NCBI GenBank assembly: GCA_963751695.1
Contig: CAVVVP010000005.1
Span: 248,001 to 312,000, forward strand
Length of the DNA stretch: 64,000 nucleotides
DNA from: SZUA-22 sp963751695
Lineage (GTDB): Bacteria; Bacteroidota; Ignavibacteria; Ignavibacteriales; Melioribacteraceae
Direction of reading: 5' to 3'
Part shown: positions 50,816 to 59,596 of the stretch, in pieces
How positions within the stretch are numbered: position 1 is the stretch's first letter
Layout of the letters: every line of letters begins with the position of its first letter
Program-made: the position numbers and the translations under genes
Notes under the pieces: generated by a model
Databases searched by the model: none
What the model was told of the DNA's origin: nothing
Seen by the model: the letters and a program-made list of their open reading frames with translations, nothing else

Positions 50816-52505
50816 ATGAATGAGAATAATGAAATAAAAAAATCTTCAAATTTTATAACAGAGATTATAGATGAAGATTTAAAAGGAGAAAAAATACGAT
50901 CGTGTTCACACACGATTTCCTCCCGAACCTAACGGATATTTACACATTGGACATGCAAAATCGATTTGTCTTAACTTTGGACTGGGAAAAGAATATAGCG
51001 GATTAACCAATCTTAGGTTTGATGATACTAATCCTACTAAAGAAGATGTAGAGTATGTAGAATCGATAAAAGAAGACATAAAATGGTTAGGATTTGATTG
51101 GGAAGATCGGCTTTATTTTGCCTCTGATTATTTTAATACTCTTTATGAATTTGCTGTTAAGCTCATCAAAAAGGGTAAAGCTTATGTTGACTCCTCCCCA
51201 TTCGAGCAAATAAAAGAAGATCGTGGAGTTCCGACAAGACCCGGTATTGAATCTGAATATCGCAATCGTTCAGTTGAAGAGAACCTTGATCTCTTTGAAC
51301 GAATGAAAAATGGAGAATTCGAAGACGGAGTACATGTACTGCGAGCAAAGATAGATATGTCGTCACCAAATATGAACTTGCGTGATCCTATTATGTATCG
51401 AATTAGATATGCAGAACATCATCGAACGGGTGACAAGTGGTGTATCTATCCCATGTATGATTGGGCGCATGGACAGTCGGATTCAATTGAAGGGATTACT
51501 CATTCAATATGCACGCTAGAGTTTGAGAATCACAGACCACTTTATAATTGGTTCATTGAAGAATTAGAAATTCATCATCCACGTCAGATTGAATTCGCCA
51601 GACTGAACCTAAACTACACAATAATGAGCAAGCGCAAATTGTTGAAACTTGTCGAAGGTAATTATGTCTCTGGCTGGGATGATCCAAGGATGCCTACTAT
51701 ATCCGGATTTCGAAGACGAGGCTACACACCTGCATCGATCCGCAATTTCTCAGAAGGAGTCGGAGTAGCAAAACGCGATAACGTAATTGACATTGCTCAT
51801 CTTGAATACAGTATTCGACAAGACTTGAATAAAGCTGCTAAGCGAGTAATGGCAGTTCTAAATCCAATAAAGGTTGAATTGATAAATTATCCCAAAGATC
51901 AAGTTGAAGAATTGGATGCTATCAATAATCCAGAAGATGATTCAATGGGAAAAAGAAAAGTACCATTTTCTCGAAATCTATTTATAGATGCACAAGATTT
52001 CCAAGAGATTCCACATAAAAAATTTTTCAGATTATCACCAGGGAATGAAGTTAGATTGCGCTATGCTTACATAATCAAATGTGAAGAAGTAATAAAAGAC
52101 GCAGATGGGAATATCGAAAGACTTCTATGCACATACGACGAAGATACGAAGAGCGGCTCTGGCATGAGTGATAAAAAGGTAAAGGGAACAATTCATTGGG
52201 TTTCTTCAGAACATGCTTTAAATGCAGAAATTAGACTTTACGACAGATTGTTTAAAGTTCCGAATCCTGGAGGTGACAAAGAAATAGATTTTCTAGATCA
52301 TCTTAATCCTAATTCGCTTGAAATTTTGACGAATTCAAAACTTGAACCATCTCTGGGATTAGCTAAACCTGGAGAAAGATTTCAGTTTGAAAGATTGGGT
52401 TATTTCTGTGTTGATAGTAAAGATTCTAAGGATAATAATTTAGTGTTCAATAGAACCGTTACTTTAAGAGATTCTTGGGCAAAAATAGCAAAGCAGAGCC
52501 AATAG
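50816..52505 (+). CDS. glnS: Glutaminyl-tRNA synthetase, one frameshift near the N-terminus
   Basis: The enzyme charges tRNA(Gln). The longest single frame starts at 51303, but the N-terminal third is present upstream: PPEPNGYLHIGHAKS (class I HIGH motif) and FDDTNP are readable from ~50895. The ATG at 50816 opens MNENNEIKKSSNF and breaks in an A-run at ~50889-50894. One A fewer gives GEKYDRVHTRFPPEP in frame. KMSKS is MSKRKL. The merged length is ~562 residues, normal for GlnRS. Presence of glnS suggests direct glutaminylation of tRNA(Gln) rather than the amidotransferase route. Confidence 0.92.
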
Positions 52506-52518
52506 GTATTAAATTTTA

Positions 52519-52549
52519 TTGATAAAGGACTCTTACTTACGTAAATTTC
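52519..52549 (+). promoter_or_regulatory. Candidate promoter of tRNA-Leu
   Basis: TTG (52519-52521) and TAAATTTC (52542-52549; TAnnTTTG with one mismatch) are 20 bases apart. The tRNA begins 20 bases after the second box. This would allow transcription independent of glnS. Confidence 0.35.
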
Positions 52550-52568
52550 AGTTCTAGAATTAATGTTT

Positions 52569-52652
52569 GCCGAAGTGGCGGAATTGGTAGACGCGCTTGA
52601 CTCAAAATCAAGTATTCGCAAGGATGTGCCGGTTCGAGTCCGGCCTTCGGTA
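52569..52652 (+). tRNA. tRNA-Leu (anticodon CAA)
   Basis: A class II tRNA. Acceptor strands are GCCGAAG and CTTCGGT, with A as discriminator. The D-arm is GGCGGAATTGGTAGACGC. The anticodon stem CTTGA/TCAAG encloses loop CTCAAAA, giving anticodon CAA for UUG codons. A long variable arm (~TATTCGCAAGGATGT) is followed by TGCCGG-TTCGAGT-CCGGC. CCA is not encoded. The first acceptor pair is G1-U72 in place of the usual G-C. Confidence 0.93.
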
Positions 52653-52658
52653 CAGAAT

Positions 52659-52697
52659 AAATGCTGTTGAAAATTAATTTCAACAGCATTTTACTTT
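52659..52697 (+). terminator. Intrinsic terminator shared by tRNA-Leu and the convergent YbaK gene
   Basis: A perfect 14-bp inverted repeat (52659-52672 with 52678-52691) encloses a 5-base loop and is followed on the plus strand by TACTTTT. It lies seven bases after the tRNA and 24 bases from the stop of the convergent deacylase gene, so it can stop transcription from both sides. Confidence 0.8.
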
Positions 52698-52714
52698 TAA
52701 ACAAAACCAAAAAT

Positions 52715-53188
52715 CTAGATACGAGATTTTTTAGAAAACTTTAAGGTTGTTGGTTTAACTAATTTCACAAAGTCTTCAGTTTTCATTTTAATTACTTCTT
52801 TGTGGGTCCCACTATTGAAAGCAATTTCTTTATCCTTCATTAAACTCTCTGAAGTGTAGACCGGCATGTCATAAAGATTTCCAAATGGTGGCATTGCCCC
52901 CACTTCACATTCCGGGAACTTATTGCTGAATTCCATCTCGTTAGCTAACCGAACTCGATCACCAAGACCAAGATCGTCTAATTCTAAAAAGTTAATTGTG
53001 TATGAAGCCGGCAATACCGCCATTGCCATATTACCATCAATTTTAAGAATTACTGTCTTAGCAAATTCATCTCCTTTAATGTGTGCAGATGCTGCAATCT
53101 CTTGTGCCGTGTAAGCTTCAGAGTGTTTTATTGCTAAATATTTCACGTCATTCATATCAAGAAATTCTTTTAGTCTTTTTGTAGGCAT
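52715..53188 (-). CDS. YbaK/ProX-family aminoacyl-tRNA deacylase
   Basis: This 157-residue trans-editing protein is related to YbaK and to the ProRS INS domain, which hydrolyse mischarged aminoacyl-tRNA. Seen: AAHIKGDEFAKTVILK with the conserved lysine, then VRLANEMEF and EVGAMPPFGN, the family's G.xPPFG motif. It has a very strong ribosome site, AGGAGGTAACC, just before the ATG. Which amino acid it clears cannot be told from sequence. It forms a single-gene unit ending at the shared terminator. Confidence 0.9.
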   Translation of the reverse strand: MPTKRLKEFLDMNDVKYLAIKHSEAYTAQEIAASAHIKGDEFAKTVILKIDGNMAMAVLPASYTINFLELDDLGLGDRVRLANEMEFSNKFPECEVGAMPPFGNLYDMPVYTSESLMKDKEIAFNSGTHKEVIKMKTEDFVKLVKPTTLKFSKKSRI

Positions 53189-53265
53189 GGTTACCTCCTA
53201 ATACTTATTGTTAATATTTGATTATTCGAAGTTGAAAAACATTAATAGAACAACTTAATATTTCC

Positions 53266-53325
53266 TTGGGAGAAGCCCAATTGTTGTCGGAGAGAAAGTT
53301 CAGTCAGTACTCAGAACGTTTCTCT
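53266..53325. repeat. Two neighbouring hairpins in the intergenic gap
   Basis: TTGGG-AGAAG-CCCAA (53266-53280) is followed 10 bases later by AGAGAAA.GTTC / GAAC.TTTCTCT (53291-53325), an 11-bp stem with one bulged G and a 12-base loop. Neither has a T-run. They lie in the 258-bp gap between the oxidoreductase operon's end and the YbaK gene. A 14-bp palindrome (53368-53381) sits nearby. The role is unknown. Confidence 0.4.
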
Positions 53326-53446
53326 CAAGGAGGAATAACTATAAATTAAAGAAAGAAGATGTACTTGTCAAATTAATTTGATTGTTAATTGCAAAGAGTA
53401 GAAAAAAGTGAAGATAGAACTTCCCTCTGTATTGAATAATTGTTTT

Positions 53447-55042
53447 CTAGATTATCCGTTTTTTTATTGGGTCCCATTCTACTTTTCGGTTTTCAACATA
53501 GGACTTATGAACCATCATTACAGAGACAGTATCTTGGAAAGCAAGATCAATATTACAGCCGGTTGTTCCGCCATCTCTGATGACATCGATCCATTCTTTA
53601 ACATGAAGATGTGTAATGTCCAAATTCTTTCCATCAATTGATGTATCAATTAGACCTCGTTCAGCATAATATTTTTCTGTGGCAGAAGTGATTCCATCCA
53701 AACCTAGATCTTTTTCTGGATACTGATAAAATGGATCATCAGTATTTATAATTCCGTTTTTAATTTTACCTTCATACTTTGGAGAATCATGATTTGCATA
53801 GACTTTTAAATTTCCACCTACTTCCATTGAAGCGTCATTACCCATGAATACCCTTCCACGAGATTTGCTATTAGCTAGAGTTGCACTGTAGATCATTGTA
53901 AAATCCCTATCCGGAAATTCAAGAACAGATTGGAAAGTATCTGGCATATCGCGATCTTCTTCATGAAAATAAATACCTCCAGAAGAAGTTACTGTTTTAG
54001 GAATTCCAAAGCCAACAATTTGATTTGTTGCATCTATCTCGTGTGAGAAAAGCTGCCCAGCCAAACCAGTATCGTATGCAAACCATCTTGCCCAACCGTA
54101 ATATCGTTCAATACTAAATGGGACCTTAGGAGTATTGCCTAACCACTGATCCCAGTCGATAGTTTTTATTGATCCAGGTTTGGGATTACCATTTGCATCA
54201 AGGTGCCTTATCCATGCACCCCCTTTTGAGTTGCGATTTGTAGTTGTTTCTATTAGAGTAACTTTGCCCAGAATTCCTTTATCGATTAACTGACTAGCTT
54301 TCTTAAAAGTTTCATTCTTACTATTCTGATGCCCGAGTTGGAATACGACACCACTTTTCTTAACAGCATCCGTGACCTGATACATTTCATCTTCTGTGAG
54401 AGTCATTGCTTTTTCACAGTATACATGCTTTCCGGCTTTGACAGCATCGATCGTCATATGAGCGTGATGGAAATCTGGAGTAGCAATTATAACAGCGTCA
54501 ATCTCTGGATTCTCTAGAAGATCCTGATAGCGTTTGTAACGCTTCACATTCTTCAGATTTGCTGGTTCACCATTTGGTTGAATTCCATTACTAGCAATAT
54601 CAATAGCCTTTTCAGCTCTAAGATCGAATACATCGCAGACTCCAATTACTTGCACATTTATTATATCTTGGTTATGATAAGTTTGAAGTTTTCTTTTTGC
54701 TCCTCTGTCACCATTATTTGCTTTCTTGTAGAGTTCATCATAATCTTTCTTGGGCATAAATCCTGCTGCTTTTAGAAGAGCCATTCCCCTTCCACCAGTT
54801 CCAATTATCCCAATTTTAACAACTTCTCCAGGTGAGTAGGATGAGTTGATCTGTTTACCATTTAAATCTGTTAGACCAAGTTCAACTTTTAAAGCCTTAT
54901 TTTTTAGTCCTGCTAATGTTTTCTTCTTATAGAAATCATATGCAAAAATTCCTAAAATTGGAGTTGTGGCCAATCCTTTGAGTAAATCTCTTCGATTTAC
55001 TTTTTTCTCCGAATTATTTTTCATTTGATCATCTTTAGGCAT
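53447..55042 (-). CDS. Gfo/Idh/MocA-family oxidoreductase, Tat-exported (last gene of sugar operon)
   Basis: This 531-residue protein has a twin-arginine signal at NRRDLLKG (R17-R18) followed by a hydrophobic stretch, so it is probably exported folded to the periplasm with its cofactor. The Rossmann motif is IGIIGTGGRGMALL, and the family's EKAMT (YCEKAMTLTEDE) and HEIDATNQI motifs are present. Such enzymes oxidise or reduce sugars with NAD(P). The start at 55042 overlaps doxX by 8 bp and has AGGAG upstream; an in-frame Met six codons later is less likely. A long insert near residue 100-125 separates the glycine motif from VIGVCDV. Confidence 0.92.
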   Translation of the reverse strand: MPKDDQMKNNSEKKVNRRDLLKGLATTPILGIFAYDFYKKKTLAGLKNKALKVELGLTDLNGKQINSSYSPGEVVKIGIIGTGGRGMALLKAAGFMPKKDYDELYKKANNGDRGAKRKLQTYHNQDIINVQVIGVCDVFDLRAEKAIDIASNGIQPNGEPANLKNVKRYKRYQDLLENPEIDAVIIATPDFHHAHMTIDAVKAGKHVYCEKAMTLTEDEMYQVTDAVKKSGVVFQLGHQNSKNETFKKASQLIDKGILGKVTLIETTTNRNSKGGAWIRHLDANGNPKPGSIKTIDWDQWLGNTPKVPFSIERYYGWARWFAYDTGLAGQLFSHEIDATNQIVGFGIPKTVTSSGGIYFHEEDRDMPDTFQSVLEFPDRDFTMIYSATLANSKSRGRVFMGNDASMEVGGNLKVYANHDSPKYEGKIKNGIINTDDPFYQYPEKDLGLDGITSATEKYYAERGLIDTSIDGKNLDITHLHVKEWIDVIRDGGTTGCNIDLAFQDTVSVMMVHKSYVENRKVEWDPIKKRII

Positions 55043-55499
55043 CTTTATTACTCCTGATCTTTTGAATCAATCCATCAACACCAATTATTTGACTTGTTGG
55101 GAAGATCGCAACAATTACCAACCCAAACAATTCCAGAAGATTTCTATCAATGAATAAATTACCTAAAGCAGTCGGTGGAAGTGCAAGATAGTAAAGCAGT
55201 AAGAGGAACGCACCAGCCCATGCAGCATAACGTGAGAAGAGTCCAACTAACAAACTGAATCCAATTATTATCTGTCCCCAAATGTTTATAAAATCTACTA
55301 CACCTAAAATTGTTGGTGAATTCGCAATCCACAAGAAAACGCCATAGGATTGATAAAGAAAACCTGTGGATGACCAAATCGGATTAAAGAGCTTATTGAA
55401 CCCCTCAAATAAAAAATGATAGCCGATTACTAACCTCAATAAAACAAGAACCCAGATCTGTATTTTTGAGTAATCTTTATTTGATACTTGTTTACTCAC
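55035..55499 (-). CDS. DoxX-family membrane protein
   Basis: This 154-residue protein has four predicted membrane helices (WVLVLLRLVIGYHFLFEG; the PTILGVVDFINIWGQIIIGFSLLVG region; AAWAGAFLLLLYYLALPP; LFGLVIVAIFP). DoxX-like proteins are often tied to thiol or redox functions, but their substrates are mostly unknown. In Bacteroidota and Planctomycetota they recur beside Gfo/Idh/MocA genes, where an electron-transfer role for the periplasmic dehydrogenase is conceivable. It overlaps both neighbours (4 bp and 8 bp), so it is translationally coupled to them. Confidence 0.88.
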   Translation of the reverse strand: MSKQVSNKDYSKIQIWVLVLLRLVIGYHFLFEGFNKLFNPIWSSTGFLYQSYGVFLWIANSPTILGVVDFINIWGQIIIGFSLLVGLFSRYAAWAGAFLLLLYYLALPPTALGNLFIDRNLLELFGLVIVAIFPTSQIIGVDGLIQKIRSNKDA

Positions 55500-56179
55500 C
55501 TTCTTCTGCTCCTAGTATGTATTTTTTGAGGGAATTCATTTGTAGTTCCAAGGTCAAGAATACGAATGTTTCGCCATCTTACTTCTACATCTGCTTCTGT
55601 CATAGAGTGAACTTGTAGGGCAATAAATCCTTCTGCTGTCATGTCATCAACAAGATTGGCAGCAGGTACACCGTTAATCCAAGTTCTAATTGAGTTTCCG
55701 ATCGCTTCGATGTGGTATTTATTCCATTCGCCGTGCTTAAATGCGTTGCGTGCTGCTGGATTGTTTTTCATATCATAGAGCCAGCCCCGTCTTGCTTCGT
55801 CATAAATACCGCAACTCCAAGCTCTATCTGATGGATCGATTTCTACTTGATAACCATGCACTCTTCCATTTTTAAATTCTGGATCACTGATGCTTCTTAT
55901 TTGTATTCCAGAATTCATTCTATCATCTACTAAAAACTCTACTTCAAAAATGAAATTTCCATACGTGGTTTTTGTACATAGAAAGCTATTTGGTGTATCC
56001 AATTGTGATATACCAATTATCATTCCATCTTCTACTTTGTAAATAGCTTCTCCTCCGCGTTGTTCCCAACCTTCCAGCGTTTCACCATCAAAAAGGTATT
56101 CCCATTCCATATTAAGGCGGTTACCAGCACTAAGAAAAGTAAAATAGAAAAGTACGAGTAAGATAAATTTCATTTTCAT
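55496..56179 (-). CDS. DUF1080 (3-keto-disaccharide hydrolase family) protein 1
   Basis: This 227-residue protein has a signal peptide (~1-19, FLSAG). The concanavalin-like DUF1080 fold is marked by YLFDGETLEGWEQRGG, MNSGIQIRSISDP, GYQVEID, GEWNKYHIEAIGN and TWINGVPAANLVDD. Characterised relatives act on 3-keto-glycosides by hydrolysis or beta-elimination. It would act in the periplasm together with the Gfo/Idh/MocA dehydrogenases of the same operon. It is 18 bp downstream of the DUF6807 gene and overlaps doxX by 4 bp. Confidence 0.9.
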   Translation of the reverse strand: MKMKFILLVLFYFTFLSAGNRLNMEWEYLFDGETLEGWEQRGGEAIYKVEDGMIIGISQLDTPNSFLCTKTTYGNFIFEVEFLVDDRMNSGIQIRSISDPEFKNGRVHGYQVEIDPSDRAWSCGIYDEARRGWLYDMKNNPAARNAFKHGEWNKYHIEAIGNSIRTWINGVPAANLVDDMTAEGFIALQVHSMTEADVEVRWRNIRILDLGTTNEFPQKIHTRSRRR

Positions 56180-56197
56180 TACTGTGTCTCCAAAAGT

Positions 56198-57262
56198 CTA
56201 TTTTTCAGTGAATTTCAAGTATTCTTTATCTAATTGCATATTATCAGTTTTTCCATCGAGAATTAAAATTCGATATGTCAAAGTAACACTTTCTTCAGCT
56301 TTTAGTGAAAAATTTAACTCTTCTTTTCCTTCACTAAATACTTTTTGGCCTAATGGATTAGCTGCAAATAAACCATATCCACGAGCATGCCAATAAGTAG
56401 GATATCCGACATTACCGGGCTTATCCATTATTACTACAGTAACGTCTTTTCCATCAATTGTACCAGAAAGTGCAACCCAGTTTGCTCTTTTACCCCAGAC
56501 GTCTACTCCAGTTACACCCTCGCTGCTTAAATATTGACCGGTTACTCCAGTGTTATCAAGAACTGGAACATCAGTCTTCTGCCCATGGGCATCACTAAGC
56601 GTAACTGGTTTGTCACTTGGGTGTTCGAGTTGCCTAGCCATTCTAATACCTAACATGCCTTCTTTATTATCATTAAAGAAAACTGGGTTATTTAGAGCTT
56701 TTAGTGTGGTAATTCTATCAATTATTCTTTTGCCCTTACCGGCTTTGAAGATGAATTTTGTAGATTCTTCAAGAATTACTTCATCTTCAAAATTCAACCA
56801 TTCAGAAGTTACATCTAATTCTCCAACGTTTTGACCACTCTTTATCTGGTCAATGCTCTTAACACGAATAGTGCCCATCTCGGCAGCTTTTTCTGGAGCA
56901 ATTGCGTCAGAATTATTCCAGAAATCCAATCCATTGACATCACCATAATTTAGCCATGCACCTATATGGTGCGGATGGTCAGTTCTTTCTTTAGGTCTAG
57001 GATTAAGCGGATAACCTCGAGTTACTGTTACTCCATTTGCAGAAATTAGTGGATATAGAACAGGTTTTTTTAGCATGTTAAGTTCATCAGTATATAGGAA
57101 TGATGTGAATAGTTTTCCATTAACATTTACGTCAATTTTTTCTTCAGCATCGTTTTGAATTATATCAATTCTTGATTCCAACTCTTCTTCGTTTTTGTTT
57201 GAGCAGTTCACTGCTATTATAAGAAATAAAACTATACTCAATAATGTTATTATTTTTTTCAT
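56198..57262 (-). CDS. DUF6807 (PmoA-like) lipoprotein
   Basis: This 354-residue protein has a lipobox (IIAVNCSN). Family features are the YPLISANGVTVTRGYPL start, DHPHHIGAWLNYGDVNG near residue 95, WAVL-like core strands, and YPTYWHARGYGLFAANPLG at the end. The family is labelled methane oxygenase PmoA in databases, but these proteins have no link to methane oxidation. They resemble sugar-binding or aldose-epimerase-like beta-sandwiches and cluster with Gfo/Idh/MocA and DUF1080 genes. The His-rich N-terminal motif may be a metal or active site. Confidence 0.85.
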   Translation of the reverse strand: MKKIITLLSIVLFLIIAVNCSNKNEEELESRIDIIQNDAEEKIDVNVNGKLFTSFLYTDELNMLKKPVLYPLISANGVTVTRGYPLNPRPKERTDHPHHIGAWLNYGDVNGLDFWNNSDAIAPEKAAEMGTIRVKSIDQIKSGQNVGELDVTSEWLNFEDEVILEESTKFIFKAGKGKRIIDRITTLKALNNPVFFNDNKEGMLGIRMARQLEHPSDKPVTLSDAHGQKTDVPVLDNTGVTGQYLSSEGVTGVDVWGKRANWVALSGTIDGKDVTVVIMDKPGNVGYPTYWHARGYGLFAANPLGQKVFSEGKEELNFSLKAEESVTLTYRILILDGKTDNMQLDKEYLKFTEK

Positions 57263-57283
57263 GTCACTATTCTCTTAATTTAA

Positions 57284-58768
57284 TTATACTTCATCTGGGA
57301 TAACATATTCGCCACGGTAATCGCGCTTGAGCATTTTATTTGCTTCATCATCATCAATAAAAGCTTCTTTATTTGGATTCATTTTCAATTCTCTTTTCAA
57401 ACGATATGAAATATTTGCTATTTCTGGAAGTATACTACTTCTATGCCCTGTTTCAATATCGCACGTTAGTTTTTTATAATCACCACTTTTAACGGCACTA
57501 ATGAAGTTGCCAAAAATCCCTTGTCCACCTGAACCAGTTAAGTCCATTGGATCATAAGAATCATCCTTTTCACCTGATGTTGGTCCTGGTTCATTTCTTC
57601 TTCCAAAGAAGGTTTGCCAGTTTCCACCAGCATCAATTTGCATCCAGCCTTCAGTTCCTAAGAATATTGTTCCAATTTTTACTGGTTTGGCCGCGTTTTC
57701 AGCTGAGATACTACCATCCCCTTTTATTTTAATATCTGGAAGAAGAACACCCTCCGGATTTGTATAAATACCTCTTGTTGCAAATTCAAGTACCTTGCCA
57801 TCTTCATATTCGAAAAGTGAAGTTTGTACATTTGGAGTTTCTTGAGCTGATTTATACGCATAATAGCCACCGTAAGAGCTAATTTTAACTGGTAAATCAT
57901 CTTTGTTCAATCCCCAACGGGCTACATCAAATTGATGAGGCCCTTGATTTCCGGTATCACCATTTCCATATGCCCATTGCCAATGCCAGTTATAGTGGAA
58001 TCTATTTCTATTAAATGGTTTTTCTGGTGCAGGTCCCATCCACATATCGTAATGGACTTTCTTAAGATATTCTTCAGTGTATGGAGTTTCATAGCTGTTT
58101 GACTCTAAATTCATCCTAAATTTTTCACCCGGTTTCATAGGGCCGTCTGGATAAATACCTATATCTGGGCGAGGTTTAAAGCATAATCCTCTCGCCATAT
58201 AGATATCACCAAGTTTTCCTTCATGTAACATTTTCATTGCTCTAATCGTAGAATCGAATGAACGATTCTGAAAACCTACTTGAACAACCACATTATACTT
58301 TCTTGCTGCTTCAACCATTTTACGTCCTTCCCATACACCATGTGTGGATGGTTTTTCAACGTAAACATGTTTACCAGCTTGTGCAGCCCAAACTGTACCT
58401 AGAGCATGCCAGTGGTTAGGAGTAGCAAATGAAACAGCGTCAATATCTTTGTCTTCAAAAACAGTTCGCATATCCCATTCAGTTTCAGGTCGTTCACCAG
58501 TAATTTTTTCAACCTCAGCTAGTCTTTCTTCAAATAGGTTTTCGTCGATATCCACAAGATATTTAACGTTAACATCTTCCATTTCGGCGTACTGTCGAAT
58601 ATGTCCGCCTCCTCTTCCTCGAATACCAATGCATGCAACATTAAGCTTGTCATTTGCACCAAGAATTTTAGCATATGACTTTGCACTTGTAGACATCAGC
58701 ACAGTACCAGCAGCTAAGCCTACAGATCCTTTTTTAACGAATTCACGTCTTGAAATTTCTTTTCCCAT
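57284..58768 (-). CDS. Gfo/Idh/MocA-family oxidoreductase, Tat-exported
   Basis: This 494-residue protein has a classical twin-arginine signal (ISRREFVKKGSVGLAAG). The Rossmann segment is LNVACIGIRGRGGGH, the motif VYVEKPSTHGVWEGRKM carries the family lysine (EKP), and NQGPHQFDVARWGL lies in the catalytic region. The C-terminus (RDYRGEYVIPDEV) is typical of the exported Bacteroidota/Planctomycetota subgroup. It is distinct from the second oxidoreductase in this operon and so may use another sugar, or act at another carbon. Neighbours lie 21 and 35 bp away. Confidence 0.93.
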   Translation of the reverse strand: MGKEISRREFVKKGSVGLAAGTVLMSTSAKSYAKILGANDKLNVACIGIRGRGGGHIRQYAEMEDVNVKYLVDIDENLFEERLAEVEKITGERPETEWDMRTVFEDKDIDAVSFATPNHWHALGTVWAAQAGKHVYVEKPSTHGVWEGRKMVEAARKYNVVVQVGFQNRSFDSTIRAMKMLHEGKLGDIYMARGLCFKPRPDIGIYPDGPMKPGEKFRMNLESNSYETPYTEEYLKKVHYDMWMGPAPEKPFNRNRFHYNWHWQWAYGNGDTGNQGPHQFDVARWGLNKDDLPVKISSYGGYYAYKSAQETPNVQTSLFEYEDGKVLEFATRGIYTNPEGVLLPDIKIKGDGSISAENAAKPVKIGTIFLGTEGWMQIDAGGNWQTFFGRRNEPGPTSGEKDDSYDPMDLTGSGGQGIFGNFISAVKSGDYKKLTCDIETGHRSSILPEIANISYRLKRELKMNPNKEAFIDDDEANKMLKRDYRGEYVIPDEV

Positions 58769-58803
58769 TTTGGATCCCTTTGATTTATTGATAAATCTAT
58801 AAT

Positions 58804-59580
58804 TTAATCTAAAATTTTAATTTTTATATTTCTATACCAACAGTCATCATTATGATCTTGAAGAATAATACGCGCATCTTTATGAACATTAAATGTCTCA
58901 TGTTTAAAATATTTACTATTCTTAAAATACTCTGCAAATTCTGGTGAGTCAGTATCTGTTTCAACAACTTTTTTCCCGTTTAGCCAATGCTCTATATGGT
59001 TTTCATTATAGACAATTTTAGCAGTATTAAATTCTCCTACAGGTTTTAGAATTTTATTCTTTGCCTCAATGAGGTCATATAGAGAGCCTGCACGATGGGT
59101 AGGATTAACATTATCAGAATGGTTAGAATCGTCTAACACTTGATACTCATACCCAAGTGCACTAGTCGATTCATTGTCAATTGAGTATTGTTCATCAACA
59201 TTATACTTTACACCACTATTACTCGCATTCCCAACTTTCCATTCAAACGATAACTCGAAATTTTTAAAGGTCTCTTTTGTAATCAAGTCACCTCCTTTTA
59301 AAGGCTGACCATCTTCAATTACTGGCACATCACCGCTTGCAATTTTTCTTATCGAATTATCCTCAATTTTCCAATGACCTTCTGGAATCCCTTTAATACC
59401 AATTCCTCTCCAACCATTGAAAGTTTTACCATCAAACAGTAATATCCAACCGTCAGCTGCTTCTTGCTTTGTTAATTCATTAGGTCCAATTGGTTTAACA
59501 CCGTCGGTTTTTTCATTTGAGCAACCGACAACAATTAATAACGAAATTATTAATAAAATTGCAAATTGAATTTTTCTCAT
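58804..59580 (-). CDS. DUF1080 (3-keto-disaccharide hydrolase family) lipoprotein 2
   Basis: This 258-residue protein has lipobox LIVVGCS. DUF1080 motifs are WILLFDGKTFNGWRGIG, NFELSFEWKVGNASNSGVKY, GYEYQVLDDSNH and WNGKKV-like HWLNGKKVVETDTD, ending CWYRNIKIKIL. It belongs to a different subgroup from the DUF1080 protein at 55.5-56.2 kb: it carries the LDD.N motif and is anchored to a membrane. The pair may act on different linkages. It is 16 bp downstream of the metallophosphoesterase. Confidence 0.92.
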   Translation of the reverse strand: MRKIQFAILLIISLLIVVGCSNEKTDGVKPIGPNELTKQEAADGWILLFDGKTFNGWRGIGIKGIPEGHWKIEDNSIRKIASGDVPVIEDGQPLKGGDLITKETFKNFELSFEWKVGNASNSGVKYNVDEQYSIDNESTSALGYEYQVLDDSNHSDNVNPTHRAGSLYDLIEAKNKILKPVGEFNTAKIVYNENHIEHWLNGKKVVETDTDSPEFAEYFKNSKYFKHETFNVHKDARIILQDHNDDCWYRNIKIKILD

Positions 59581-59596
59581 TCTTTAATTCCTTTAT

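Noticed and set aside
49322..52505. gltX and glnS as pseudogenes
   Set aside because: Each has a single homopolymer indel and is otherwise complete with all catalytic motifs; both are expected to be essential.
51303..52505. Short glnS starting at 51303
   Set aside because: The HIGH motif and N-terminal third are encoded upstream in the same or a shifted frame, so this start would give an inactive enzyme.
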